A stretch of DNA of 31,411 bases, taken from the NCBI GenBank assembly GCA_905214615.1, contig CAJMMX010000023.1, positions 1-31,411 of the forward strand. Reading direction: 5' to 3'. Shown in pieces: positions 31,342 to 31,411 of the stretch. Source of the stretch: an uncultured bacterium. Lineage in GTDB: Bacteria > Actinomycetota > Coriobacteriia > Coriobacteriales > Coriobacteriaceae. Under the pieces are notes generated by a model. It worked only from the letters and a program-made list of their open reading frames with translations, was not told the origin of the DNA and did not search any database. Positions within the stretch are counted from its first letter, which is position 1. Each line of letters starts with the position of its first letter. The position numbers and the translations under genes were made by a program.

Positions 31342-31411
31342 CGGCAAAGATGTCGTGTTCCCTCCGCAGTTGCGGTGAAATACGGACTGTTTGCGGCCAT
31401 TAGGTGGCCAA

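Overview
This window looks like chromosomal DNA of a gut actinobacterium of the class Coriobacteriia, most likely Collinsella or a close relative. That is an inference from high G+C, strong GC3 codon bias, the genes present (mannose-family PTS, anaerobic purine-catabolism genes, RnfB-type ferredoxin) and Coriobacteria-style palindromic repeats. No rRNA or other taxonomic marker is present. The long open frames antisense to real genes are by-products of the codon bias.

Region 1 (1-3356, + strand) is the end of a sugar-uptake operon: mannose-family PTS IID (its start codon begins one base before the window), PTS IIA, a GH172 (DUF2961) glycoside hydrolase and a ROK-family fructokinase-type sugar kinase, closed by a strong terminator. 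Region 2 (3360-4340) is a scar with no intact gene. It holds the 3' end of a degV-like gene joined to the left end of an IS200/IS605 element with only the first codons of tnpA, then RAYT/REP-like repeats, then a palindromic control region. Region 3 (4342-6171) is a two-gene unit of a Gfo/Idh/MocA oxidoreductase and a DeoR regulator. Between it and the next, convergent genes lie three evenly spaced long palindromes (6270-6480). Region 4 (6571-9738, - strand) is a U32 family protein (RlhA-like) followed by an RluA-type pseudouridine synthase.

Region 5 (10117-31341) is the core of the window: an almost complete anaerobic purine/urate degradation locus. Its first half holds ridA, a YheO/DauR-type regulator (- strand), an NCS2 xanthine/urate-type permease, ssnA, ygfK, an RnfB-like polyferredoxin and an XdhD/selenium-type molybdenum hydroxylase, ending at a terminator. 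Three apparently unrelated genes follow (DEDDh exonuclease, a small unknown protein, a proline-rich single-pass membrane protein). The second half holds another YheO/DauR-type regulator (- strand), divergent from ygeX, then ygeY, ygeW, a MocA/YgfJ molybdenum-cofactor nucleotidyltransferase and hyuA.

Proposed joint function (known families plus inference): the permease imports xanthine or urate. The Mo hydroxylase, with the ferredoxin and YgfK as electron partners, interconverts oxidised purines. SsnA and HyuA open ring amides, YgeY hydrolyses an amide, YgeW moves a carbamoyl group, and YgeX breaks 2,3-diaminopropionate to pyruvate and ammonia. RidA would clear the reactive enamine released by YgeX. 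MocA matures the Mo cofactor. The two paralogous regulators probably sense pathway intermediates; the one next to ygeX has a convincing pair of palindromic operator candidates.
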